A stretch of 42,309 nt of DNA, from the IMG/VR virus record IMGVR_UViG_3300025616_000011, positions 1 to 42,309 of that record, one strand, 5' to 3'. A program made the position numbers and the translations under genes. Position 1 is the stretch's first letter; every line of letters starts with the position of its first letter. The stretch comes from a virus. Under the pieces are notes generated by a model, which saw nothing but the letters and a program-made list of their open reading frames with translations, made no database searches and was not told the DNA's origin. Shown here piece by piece: positions 6,136 through 13,157 of this stretch.

Positions 6136-7905
6136 TTAAGCGGCTTCAGTCGCAAATTGAATGTCACCCTTGAACTCGGCGATAATCCAGTCGAGTGCGG
6201 TTTCTGCACTACAGTTGTGCCGCGCTGATATGGCCTCGAGCAGTTGGGCGCGTGTTGGGCGCACCAGCTGCGCAGTAGGTTTGATTTGCGTCACGGTTGC
6301 AGCTGGGCGTTCCTTTTCCTTGCATTGAACGATACGGCGGCGCTCTTCGATTGCGACCAGCTCGGCGTCACGCTCCACTTTTGCTGCCGCCTGCTCGGCT
6401 GCAACCTGCATCGCGTAGCGTGCTTCTTCCCTGGCCTTTGCCGCATCGTGTTGCGCTTTGATTGCGGCAACATCGGCGTCATGCTTCGCTTTTGCTTCAG
6501 ATTCCATCTTGGCGCGCTCTGCCGCGATCAGTGCGTCAGCTTCGGCTTTAGCCTTACGGTCTGCCTCTGCTTGCATGGCGATGCGCTGCGCTTCCAGCTT
6601 GGCGGCTTCGGCAGCTTTATGGTCATCAATACGACGTTGCACGATGGCCTGAAACGCTTCCAGCCCGTTGCTGGTGATGACGGCTTGCAGGTCGCTGAAC
6701 AGAAAACCGTAACCGGCAGATGACTCTTTGCACCATGAAAGTTTCGCGTGAATGTCTGCTGCCAGTGCGTCGGCCTCCATCTTCCCGTTGCGTAGTGCAG
6801 TGCCGGCAGCTTCGCGCAGGCTTGCAATAGTCTTTTTCCCTTTGATTGCACTGGCAAAATCAGGACCGGCAATAGTTATTACAATCGGCTTAACTTCATT
6901 CATGAGAATGCGGCAGTGCTCGACAAATTCAGCCTTTGCATTCGTCACAATCTCAATCCTGATCGATTCCTTGCGCGCCTTTACCATCTTCTCCAGCATC
7001 AGGCGGGTGGTGCGCGCTGTGTCAGCGTAGAGCTTCACTGTCTTGCGCATGTCGTCAATGTCTGCCGTCTGTGCCAGTGCGTTTGCTTCGGCGTATTCAA
7101 GCGCATCCTGAGCGTTTTGCAACGTCTTGATTGCCGACTCTGCATCGGCAAAGCCTTGGTCATCGGAAGGCTCTTTGTTGATCGCAGATACAAACTCATT
7201 CAGGCGGGCACCGAACTTTTGCAAATTGCTGATCAGGCTGATTGAGCCATTAACCTGGATAGACAGGGCGGGGAGGTCTTGCACTGGCGCGGCGATTATT
7301 TCGGGCGCGGCTTCTACGTGCTGGTAGTTTGCGAGGTCAAGTTGGAATTGCTTCCAGATCGAGACGACAGCCTGCTTGCGCTCATCTGTTGTTTCGTACC
7401 AGCAATAAAGATGATTCACTTCTGTGCCGTCTGAAATCATAAACAAGCACTTATCTGCGCCACTGACGAGCAACTGCTGATCCATCTGCATTTTGTAGTG
7501 CTCATCGAGATTGCCGGACTCGATTTGGCGGATCAGTTTTTCAGAAATTAACTTGTGCTCAAAAATAATATCGCCGGTGAAGTTGATGCCGTCCAGTGAT
7601 GCCGATAATGGCACGCCGTCAATTTCTAGCGACATAACCATTGGCGAAAGATCGTCACCAATAACGCTCTCAGCAATTGGGCGCGCGCCAGCTTCTGAGG
7701 CATGCCCTCTATCGAACAAACCTTGAGTGAAGTCGCTAACCTCTTTACTGATGCCGGTCGCTTTTTCCTTCAGCAGATCGCCGCGTGTTGTGTAGTTGCT
7801 AGTTCCGGCTGCTGCCGACAACTCACTAGCGCCAAAGTGCTTTGCGCGAAATTCATGCCATGACAAACTGCCTTGCGGCAGATTATGTGATTGTGGTTTA
7901 TTCAT
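6136..7905 (-). CDS. YqaJ-type (lambda exonuclease family) recombinase nuclease with coiled-coil extension
   Basis: A 589-residue protein. The N-terminal 200 residues are a YqaJ/lambda-exonuclease nuclease: LSWHEFRAKHFGASELSAA, SLDGI (Asp 105), then IIFEHKLIS with E116 and K118, and MQMDQQL with Q140 and Q143. It should degrade one strand of duplex ends to make 3' single strands for RecT. Residues about 210-400 are helical. About 430-535 is a long Ala/Lys/Glu coiled coil, followed by a small C-terminal domain (TRAQLLEAISARHNCSAE). Family members usually end near 200-330 residues, so the extension is unusual. I start at 7905 (TAATG overlap with recT, GGAG upstream) over the in-frame ATG at 7920. 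Confidence 0.85.
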   Translation of the reverse strand: MNKPQSHNLPQGSLSWHEFRAKHFGASELSAAAGTSNYTTRGDLLKEKATGISKEVSDFTQGLFDRGHASEAGARPIAESVIGDDLSPMVMSLEIDGVPLSASLDGINFTGDIIFEHKLISEKLIRQIESGNLDEHYKMQMDQQLLVSGADKCLFMISDGTEVNHLYCWYETTDERKQAVVSIWKQFQLDLANYQHVEAAPEIIAAPVQDLPALSIQVNGSISLISNLQKFGARLNEFVSAINKEPSDDQGFADAESAIKTLQNAQDALEYAEANALAQTADIDDMRKTVKLYADTARTTRLMLEKMVKARKESIRIEIVTNAKAEFVEHCRILMNEVKPIVITIAGPDFASAIKGKKTIASLREAAGTALRNGKMEADALAADIHAKLSWCKESSAGYGFLFSDLQAVITSNGLEAFQAIVQRRIDDHKAAEAAKLEAQRIAMQAEADRKAKAEADALIAAERAKMESEAKAKHDADVAAIKAQHDAAKAREEARYAMQVAAEQAAAKVERDAELVAIEERRRIVQCKEKERPAATVTQIKPTAQLVRPTRAQLLEAISARHNCSAETALDWIIAEFKGDIQFATEAA

Positions 7906-8903
7906 TATCTTTGCTCCCATGAATTGATTGTTTCGATTACTTCATCTGAAAGGCTGAATTTCGGTGTTAGAAAGTTGATCAAGTCTTTCGCCGATTTGTC
8001 GCCTTGCTGGATTTGCGATTTCGTACTGAATGTTTTTACAACTCCGTCCGCATCAACCTTATCTGTTGCGTATTTCTTGGCCAGATCATCCATGCTCAAT
8101 TCAGGAAGGCGCGAAACCTCTTCGGCTGCATCCTCATCACTGACCGGCACCCACTCACCAGCGATTGCATCGTTTACGTTCAATCCCTGACTACCGGTTG
8201 CAGCTGCGTTGTCCAGCTCAACGGCACGGGAAAGTTCCGTGCTCATCGGCATGTACTTCAGCACCTGGAGAAGAACAACTTTGCGCGCATACATTTCCAT
8301 GTTCTCGAATGCGTAGTGCTTATCGCCGACCTTGTTGTATTTCTGAAGGTGGCGCTTAATTCGTGCGATAGACCAGACTTCAGTGATTGCGGTATCAGCC
8401 CCTTTCACCCGGCCGCACGCATAAACATGGGTTGGCTCACCCTCTCCGTGCAGATCGCCGGGGATATGGACGCACTTCGGGTCATCGCCAAGCTGGTACT
8501 CGAACCGATCACCTGCGAACACTGCACCAGTCCATACGGTTGCCTGACCGGAGCGAGACACCAGATCAACCAGGCCTTTCCAGCCAGGGATAAATTGGCA
8601 TTCCCAAGTTTTCTGCCAAACATTGCCAACCTTCGTGTTCTTTGCGTAAGGTAGCAAGTAAGCGCGACCCAACGTGTCCGGCTCAAGACCAAGTTGAGCG
8701 GCCTGGATAACTGCGGCAAACACGCTGCGCGGATCGCATTCAGCAAGCTTTGGCGTGCGGCGAAAGGCTGTCAGCGCAATGCGGCTCATGCGGTCGCCAT
8801 TCAGGTGAGCGGGGAGGGCACGCTGTATCTCAGGCAAAAAAGCCTTCAGCATTGATGGGAAGTCTTTCGGCTGACGATCTTGTGATGTAACTGCTGTACT
8901 CAT
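7905..8903 (-). CDS. recT: RecT-family single-strand annealing protein
   Basis: A 332-residue annealase that coats single-stranded DNA and pairs it with complementary DNA, working with the adjacent exonuclease. Family motifs include SVFAAVIQAAQLGLEPDTLG, AYLLPYAKN, ECQFIPGWKGLVDLVSRSG and MYARKVVLLQVLKYMP. The acidic C-terminal tail (about 250-332) is typical. The start overlaps the preceding small gene by four bases. The exonuclease-annealase pair parallels lambda Exo-Beta and is expressed from the same leftward operon as the DGR. Confidence 0.92.
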   Translation of the reverse strand: MSTAVTSQDRQPKDFPSMLKAFLPEIQRALPAHLNGDRMSRIALTAFRRTPKLAECDPRSVFAAVIQAAQLGLEPDTLGRAYLLPYAKNTKVGNVWQKTWECQFIPGWKGLVDLVSRSGQATVWTGAVFAGDRFEYQLGDDPKCVHIPGDLHGEGEPTHVYACGRVKGADTAITEVWSIARIKRHLQKYNKVGDKHYAFENMEMYARKVVLLQVLKYMPMSTELSRAVELDNAAATGSQGLNVNDAIAGEWVPVSDEDAAEEVSRLPELSMDDLAKKYATDKVDADGVVKTFSTKSQIQQGDKSAKDLINFLTPKFSLSDEVIETINSWEQR

Positions 8904-9076
8904 GATTTTCTCCCGTGTTTTTTAAATTCAATTACACCGATGTGGCAGGTGTTTTCCTCGATATCTGTTTTAGTGCTACAGGGCTGCCCGACCATCCACG
9001 ACTGCCAGCCTTGCCATTCCTGCTCTGTCACGGCTGGTGCGCTGTAAAACAACGTCAGCGCTATCAGCATCCTCAT
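8900..9076 (-). CDS. Small exported or membrane-associated protein
   Basis: A 58-residue ORF whose N-terminus (MRMLIALTLFYSAPAVT) resembles a signal peptide with a possible cleavage after APA. The mature part is Trp-rich (EWQGWQSWM) with two cysteines (QPC and NTC) and a basic tail. It overlaps the upstream gene and recT by four bases each (ATGA), strong evidence of a translated gene in this tightly coupled operon. Function unknown. Confidence 0.6.
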   Translation of the reverse strand: MRMLIALTLFYSAPAVTEQEWQGWQSWMVGQPCSTKTDIEENTCHIGVIEFKKHGRKS

Positions 9077-9384
9077 GGCCGCACAACCATCAGCAGCACG
9101 ATTGCAATCACCATCACGCCCCAGAACACTGGCGCGAACTCCGTTTCACGTTCATCAAAGATGCTGTCAGAGTAGGGCGCTTGCACTGCGCGACCGATAC
9201 GGTCATAAGCGTGCCAGCGGCGTTTCTGTGCAATGCTGCGAATCTCATACGATGTTTTTGCTCGCAAATCTTCTTGTGCGTTCAATTGCATGTTGCGAAC
9301 GTGATGTATTGCTGTTCTGCCCATCGCATCTACAAGCTCATGCACCTTATGGCTTGCTGCATCAAACTGCGTGGCGGCGATCAT
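9073..9384 (-). CDS. Tail-anchored small membrane protein
   Basis: A 103-residue protein with a soluble helical region (AASHKVHELVDAM, then MQLNAQEDLRAKTSYEI) and a single C-terminal membrane segment (VFWGVMVIAIVLLMVV) ending the protein. I choose the ATG at 9384 because it overlaps the previous stop by four bases; an upstream in-frame Met at 9426 is less likely. It probably sits in the inner membrane facing the cytoplasm. Function unknown. Confidence 0.6.
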   Translation of the reverse strand: MIAATQFDAASHKVHELVDAMGRTAIHHVRNMQLNAQEDLRAKTSYEIRSIAQKRRWHAYDRIGRAVQAPYSDSIFDERETEFAPVFWGVMVIAIVLLMVVRP

Positions 9385-9563
9385 TTCAGCACCCGGCTTA
9401 CTGTGCGAGTTGTGCCGTCTGCGCAAGTCTTTACAACGTCCTTGCGGGTCACTACGCGACCACTGGCTGTGTTGTTGCGGCTGACATAGGTGTCAGGCTC
9501 ATCCTTGCAGAAGATGCGCAGAAATGGCGCTTGCAAGGCTTGTGGCAATTGTTGAGTGTTCAT
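9381..9563 (-). CDS. Small basic hypothetical protein
   Basis: A 60-residue protein beginning MNTQQLPQALQAPFL with AGGAG eight bases upstream. The C-terminal half (GRVVTRKDVVKTCADGTTRT) looks like a small beta-rich fold. The frame continues open upstream to 9830, but that part crosses the hairpin-rich stretch and has no good ribosome site, so I exclude it. Function unknown. Confidence 0.6.
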   Translation of the reverse strand: MNTQQLPQALQAPFLRIFCKDEPDTYVSRNNTASGRVVTRKDVVKTCADGTTRTVSRVLK

Positions 9564-10049
9564 TCTGCTATCTCCTGTTTTATTGGGTGATCCGTTACGC
9601 GGATCGGTTCGGCTGGTTTCTTCAGTGCTTCCAGCGGCCTGCATGTAAGGGTTCATGCTTCCGGCGGGACTTTCACCAGCTTGCTTGTCACGCTCTACCG
9701 TGCTTGCCCGGAGATGCCTCCGAAATAGTTGTTGGTGGCCGGTGCTGAGTAACTCCGGCATTCCCCCGCCCATACGTGTCAGGGGATAGGCTACGTTCCA
9801 CATCAGGTCAGCTCCTGAATTCACCAACAAGGCTGATCTGTCACGAGTCTATTGCTCCAGCGCGTCCGCTATTGCTCACCACTGCCCACAGATCAGGCTT
9901 GTTGATCCTCGTCTCTCCGAAGCGTCACTCCATTTTTAACCATCAGTCTCGTGCGCAGAGTTTTGCACCTCATTACGGGTATGGTTCCCGCCCCATCGTT
10001 ATCCGCCAGTCATAGGGGTATGCACTTATCGTTACAGCGGATGCAGAAT
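9564..10049 (-). ncRNA. Candidate large structured non-coding RNA
   Basis: A 486-base gap in an operon whose genes otherwise overlap by a few bases. It holds a run of hairpins (plus-strand coordinates): 9589-9605 GATCCG/CGGATC, 9611-9635 GGCTGG/CCAGC, 9641-9658 GCATG/CATGC, 9689-9702 CACG/CGTG, 9709-9722 CGGAG/CTCCG, 9738-9759 GCCGG/CCGGC, and a 17-pair stem with one mismatch at 9825-9841/9888-9904. Single-stranded links contain GGTGAAAGTCCCGCCGG-type purine-rich text seen in large ribozyme-like RNAs. Orientation is inferred from the operon. Possible classes are an OMEGA/HEARO-like RNA, an intron relic or a large ornate phage RNA. I cannot assign a family. Confidence 0.5.
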
Positions 10050-10346
10050 CTACAAATCCAATTCCTTCACGTCATATTCCAAATCTTCCATCGCGGCCAT
10101 CGCGTCTTCGATTAATTCCAGCTTGACGCGCATCCAGCCTTCTTCATTCTTGCTATGCGCACCGCATGACCAGTCGCCAGACTCAAGCGCTGCAACCACC
10201 TTGCGATAACCTGCAATCAGTTTGCGAACGCTCTCTGGTATGCCGTCTGGCGTTTCGTCATCCTCTTGTGAGGCAAGGTAGGCGTCTAACTGGCGCTCAC
10301 GGTATTTGTCCTCTGCGCTATCGCCATAAATTGAACATGCACTCAT
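10050..10346 (-). CDS. Acidic hypothetical early protein
   Basis: A 98-residue, strongly acidic protein (DAYLASQEDDETPDGIPESV, then a C-terminal acidic helix ELIEDAMAAMEDLEYDVKEL). It has an AGGAG ribosome site six bases before the ATG. It is the first well-supported gene of the leftward operon, the place of early lambda regulators, but shows no antiterminator-like basic motif. Acidic small phage proteins can be DNA mimics that inhibit host nucleases; here that is only a possibility. Confidence 0.6.
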   Translation of the reverse strand: MSACSIYGDSAEDKYRERQLDAYLASQEDDETPDGIPESVRKLIAGYRKVVAALESGDWSCGAHSKNEEGWMRVKLELIEDAMAAMEDLEYDVKELDL

Positions 10347-10470
10347 TGCGTTCTCCTAAAATTTGCTCAACCCCTCGCGCCGGGCTGATGTAGCGTCGAA
10401 GCAACCTTTGTAAGCTGCTTTGATTTACGTGATGTAAGCCACGCGTCGCTGTCGGCTAACCACTTACGAT

Positions 10471-10569
10471 TCAGTGGATCTGCGCGTCTTTCCAGTCAGG
10501 CTGAAATATCCCTCGGGTTTTAGCGATGGTTCGCATCGTGTTGCGGTGTTCATCCAGCATCTGTTTCAT
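10471..10569 (-). CDS. Possible 32-residue leader peptide
   Basis: A short ORF, MKQMLDEHRNTMRTIAKTRG followed by a 12-residue tail, with balanced composition like a real helical peptide. No strong ribosome site is seen. It overlaps the end of the upstream short ORF and lies just downstream of PL. It may be a small early protein or chance. Confidence 0.3.
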   Translation of the reverse strand: MKQMLDEHRNTMRTIAKTRGIFQPDWKDAQIH

Positions 10570-10648
10570 CGGGTCGCTTCACAGCGATGCTTGAGTGAAT
10601 CCCCGAACTCGTCGGATTTGTTGCTGGTCGCCGTGATGTTTGCGGCAT
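10550..10648 (-). CDS. Possible leaderless 32-residue ORF at PL
   Basis: The ATG at 10648 lies six bases after the PL -10 box, the same geometry as cro at PR, so a transcript could begin at or next to this start codon. The peptide is Ser/Thr/Pro-rich and resembles no known family. The position is suggestive; coding is unproven. Confidence 0.25.
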   Translation of the reverse strand: MPQTSRRPATNPTSSGIHSSIAVKRPDETDAG

Positions 10649-10654
10649 GGGTGT

Positions 10655-10683
10655 ATTAAACACTATGTTTAAATTTAAGTCAA
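10655..10683 (-). promoter_or_regulatory. Leftward early promoter (PL)
   Basis: On the minus strand TTGACT (10678-10683) and TTTAAT (10655-10660) are separated by 17 bases. The boxes and spacing equal those of PR. The operator at 10656-10672 overlaps the -10 box, so the repressor would block polymerase directly. Confidence 0.75.
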
Positions 10684-10696
10684 ACAAATTGTTTAA
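10656..10696. promoter_or_regulatory. OL-like operator pair
   Basis: Two copies of TTAAACA-N3-TGTTTAA: 10656-10672 (perfect palindrome) and 10680-10696 (one mismatch, TCAAACA). Centres are 24 bases apart, about two helical turns, as are two of the sites by the repressor gene. They are likely binding sites for the CI-like and Cro-like proteins. Confidence 0.75.
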
Positions 10697-10756
10697 AGTG
10701 CTGATATTTATTTGCTACAATCCACCCGCAGCCGTAATTTCATAAACGATGGGCGT

Positions 10757-10780
10757 AAAAAAACCCGCCGGAGCGGGTTG
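10757..10780 (-). terminator. Intrinsic terminator of the immunity operon
   Basis: On the minus strand AACCCGCTCCGGCGGGTT is followed by a run of T. It lies 25 bases after the last cargo gene and before PL, so it ends the repressor-cargo transcript and isolates it from the leftward early operon. Confidence 0.8.
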
Positions 10781-10804
10781 GGGTAGGGCGAGCAGTCTAG
10801 GCGG

Positions 10805-11167
10805 TTATTTTTTCTGCGTGTCAGATTGATGCGTGCGATCGGCAGGCGATGCGATAGTTATATAGTCTGAAAACTTCGTTACCAAAAAAGACGCGAGCGC
10901 AATAACCGCACCTAATACAATCGCGCCGCCAAGTATCTTATTTTTCCACTCGACCAGGCTATCCACCTTCGATTTCATACTGTTGATTGATGTGGTGGTA
11001 TCAGAGATAACCGCCTTCAGCTCGCCAATAGATTTTTGCATCTCCATAATAGCCTGCAAGGTAAAGCTATGGTCTTGATGGCCTGAATACACGGGCGGCG
11101 TTGATGCACTGCGTGCAGCGGTTTCTGCGGGCGTTACTGGCTGATCGGGGGGTGACGTTCTTCCCAT
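10805..11167 (-). CDS. Coiled-coil membrane protein
   Basis: A 120-residue protein. Residues 1-35 are Pro/Ala/Ser-rich and disordered. Residues about 36-75 form a helix with heptads (AIMEMQKSIGELKAVISDTT). Residues 78-96 are one membrane segment (ILGGAIVLGAVIALASFLV). A short polar tail follows. This layout is common among phage small membrane proteins of unknown role. It joins the upstream gene by TAATG and is the last gene of the immunity operon. Confidence 0.6.
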   Translation of the reverse strand: MGRTSPPDQPVTPAETAARSASTPPVYSGHQDHSFTLQAIMEMQKSIGELKAVISDTTTSINSMKSKVDSLVEWKNKILGGAIVLGAVIALASFLVTKFSDYITIASPADRTHQSDTQKK

Positions 11168-11436
11168 TACTTTTCATTGGCCGCAAGCCATTCCCAAGTG
11201 CTTTTATCGGCGCGCCCCCAGTATCCAGAGGTGTGTAAAACGATTGCGCTTCCAAACGTGCCTTCAGAAATCCCGGTATCGTCGGCAAGCTGCCTGCTGG
11301 TTCCATCATACGCAACAAACCATTCCCCACTAGGGAGTTGATAAGCCGCATTGGCAAAGCGTTTCAGCAAATAATCATCAAGTGATGTTTTTTGCTCTGC
11401 GCTTTGTACGGTAGGAATAATGACAAATGTACTCAT
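11167..11436 (-). CDS. Hypothetical small protein
   Basis: An 89-residue soluble protein (STFVIIPTVQSAEQKTSLDD, then LPSGEWFVAYDGTSRQL and SGYWGRADKSTWEWL). The alternating hydrophobic pattern suggests a compact alpha/beta fold. No family is recognised and no strong ribosome site is visible. It is co-directional with the repressor, so it may be expressed in the lysogen. Confidence 0.55.
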   Translation of the reverse strand: MSTFVIIPTVQSAEQKTSLDDYLLKRFANAAYQLPSGEWFVAYDGTSRQLADDTGISEGTFGSAIVLHTSGYWGRADKSTWEWLAANEK

Positions 11437-11453
11437 GCGCGCATTCTATATTT

Positions 11454-11642
11454 TTAAGGTCGTTCTGTCAGGCTCTTTCGCCAGTCGCCGGTGTAATCAA
11501 AGTCAGGTGCTGGCACCGGATCAGCAAACCAGAAGTCGGTATAAACGGCCACATTAGGCTCACAAAACCAGTTTGCCTGCCCATTGGCATCAATTGCCCA
11601 CCAGTGGGCGGCCTTGGGTGCTTTGCTCCAGTCGATTGTCAT
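11454..11642 (-). CDS. Small Trp-rich conserved phage-type protein
   Basis: A 62-residue protein with pattern MTIDWSKAPKAAHWWAID, then NWFCEPN and FWFADP. Small phage proteins opening with an M-x-DWSKAP-like motif and rich in Trp recur next to cargo genes, but their role is unknown to me. The ribosome site is weak. Confidence 0.5.
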   Translation of the reverse strand: MTIDWSKAPKAAHWWAIDANGQANWFCEPNVAVYTDFWFADPVPAPDFDYTGDWRKSLTERP

Positions 11643-11663
11643 GGGAGACTCAATTTATTCTGG

Positions 11664-11861
11664 TTAATCGTGAGTTTTGAACTTTTGACCAGTCTGCCGA
11701 TTTGTTCTCCAGCCTGTATCTGGGCGGTTCTTGTGTGAATGTGAAGCGTGACTCCGGCCTGATGCGTGACTTCCGGAATGTGAGCCGCTATGCCCGCGAG
11801 CATAAGATGGGGCGGATGAAAAAACCAAAATGGCAGCTAGCGTTGCAAGTATGTATCTCAT
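11664..11861 (-). CDS. Secreted His/Ser/Gly-rich small protein
   Basis: A 65-residue protein starting MRYILATLAAILVFSSAPSYA, a clear Sec signal peptide with cleavage after SYA. The mature peptide is low-complexity with GHSGSHSGSHASGRSHASH, likely able to bind metal ions through many histidines. The start at 11861 has GAGGAAA upstream. It would be exported to the periplasm of the lysogen. No family is recognised; its neighbour is also exported and His-rich. Confidence 0.6.
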   Translation of the reverse strand: MRYILATLAAILVFSSAPSYARGHSGSHSGSHASGRSHASHSHKNRPDTGWRTNRQTGQKFKTHD

Positions 11862-11871
11862 GATTTCCTCT

Positions 11872-12168
11872 TTATAGCCATTGATTAACCCCGCCATGAT
11901 GCGAGCAGGTTCCTTGATGATGCTGACTGAATGAATAGCTGTCGTCGCGGCACTTTGCTGTTGCGCCAGCTGGCGCAGATCCAGATATTGAATGAGCAGG
12001 GGAGTGAACGGTTCTTCCGCTACTGTTCACGTAGTGCTTATGCTCTACAAGTCCTGATTCATTTGGCTCTGCGTATTGGGTGAGCGCTGCTTCTTGCGGC
12101 TGCCTGGCATTCGCTGGAGCGGTAGCTAAGGAGAGCGCAAGCAGTATGGCAAAGAGCAGGGTTTTCAT
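11872..12168 (-). CDS. Exported DUF3761-like protein
   Basis: A 98-residue protein with a signal peptide (MKTLLFAILLALSLATAPANA) and a C-terminal module AKCRDDSYSFSQHHQGTCSHHGG that matches the DUF3761 pattern of two Cys and clustered His. This suggests a small disulfide-bonded or metal-binding periplasmic domain. Function is not known. It overlaps the upstream membrane gene by four bases. Confidence 0.7.
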   Translation of the reverse strand: MKTLLFAILLALSLATAPANARQPQEAALTQYAEPNESGLVEHKHYVNSSGRTVHSPAHSISGSAPAGATAKCRDDSYSFSQHHQGTCSHHGGVNQWL

Positions 12169-13142
12169 GGTTTAACCTTGATCATTAAAGTGTCGTGGTC
12201 GATATTCTTTTCTGAATATCCAAAATACTTATATCCCGCCATTACCTTTTTTCTGAAAAGTTTTCCCTGTTTTGTGAACTCGCGCATATCGTCGCTCAGA
12301 GCCGATGCCATATTTATTCCTGTATGTGCGTTAACTGCAATATCTGCATTCATGGAAATTATGGCTCCAGAAAATTCTGAGATAGCATCGACAAGATTAT
12401 TAAATTGCTCGGTTTGTCCGTCTGTTAAATCCATTGGATAACGCAGTTCTGATAGCTTTTGCTGGCCATTTTTTGCCATATCTAACATATCCTCTGCATC
12501 TTTCCTGTATTTATCAAGATCATTGAATTGCATATCTTGCTGAATCTTTGATATGTATATGCTGTTCAACATGCTAATTGCCGTGAATTGAGATTGAGCT
12601 TTCCCTGCATATTCCGAGAATGCCGCTGCTGCCTGTGCGTTTGTGGGGGCCATCCCATCAGTAACACATTTAAGAGCTTCGATATAATCCGCGCCATTAT
12701 TTGCTTTTTCTGCGCACTTTTCAGATACTTCCTTTGGTATTTTTGCTATCGTACTTAAACTATCAAAAGCCTCTCGCTCTTTAGATGCGCAATCTCCGTC
12801 AGGGAATTTTTTTGTATTTTTAGAGCAATAAAAAGATATGGCATTTTTGGCGTCTTGTTCGTATTTTTTATCTTCTTCAGATATTTGATTATTAGAAACG
12901 CGCTCTTTCGATGATGGCGCGCTCGGATCGTCTTGATCTACTTTATTGTCTGACGAGCATCGAGCAATTCCTACTAAAAGGATAATTATTAGTAGCAGGC
13001 CTGCAAAGCCTTGAATTGCGGCCTTTTCTCTGCCCGTAAATGTCTTTTTAATTGCCGAATGCGTGGTGTCTCCGCAGTGCGGGCATGTTAGGCTATCATC
13101 ACTGTATTTCTCGCCGCAATTATTGCACGTGGTCATTGCCAT
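12165..13142 (-). CDS. Zinc-ribbon membrane protein in the rex position
   Basis: A 325-residue protein. Residues 5-24 hold a zinc ribbon (CNNCGEKY, then CPHCGD). Residues about 42-62 are one membrane segment (AIQGFAGLLLIIILLVGIA). The rest is a polar helical domain with several Cys, presumably periplasmic. Codons here are AT-richer than in the neighbours, a sign of recent acquisition. It starts 16 bases after the repressor stop with AGGGGG upstream, so it should be expressed with the repressor in the lysogen, as lambda rexAB is. A superinfection-exclusion or host-altering role is inferred from position only. Confidence 0.65.
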   Translation of the reverse strand: MAMTTCNNCGEKYSDDSLTCPHCGDTTHSAIKKTFTGREKAAIQGFAGLLLIIILLVGIARCSSDNKVDQDDPSAPSSKERVSNNQISEEDKKYEQDAKNAISFYCSKNTKKFPDGDCASKEREAFDSLSTIAKIPKEVSEKCAEKANNGADYIEALKCVTDGMAPTNAQAAAAFSEYAGKAQSQFTAISMLNSIYISKIQQDMQFNDLDKYRKDAEDMLDMAKNGQQKLSELRYPMDLTDGQTEQFNNLVDAISEFSGAIISMNADIAVNAHTGINMASALSDDMREFTKQGKLFRKKVMAGYKYFGYSEKNIDHDTLMIKVKP

Positions 13143-13157
13143 ATCATCCCCCTGTCG

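Noticed and set aside
9564-9830. N-terminal extension of the 9381-9563 gene on the minus strand
   Set aside because: It runs through several hairpins, has no ribosome site, and the internal ATG at 9563 has a good one. The frame is open but reads like translated structured RNA.
9776-10015. 79-codon plus-strand frame in the structured RNA region
   Set aside because: No ribosome site, composition unlike a protein, and opposite to the operon; explained better by the hairpin-rich RNA.
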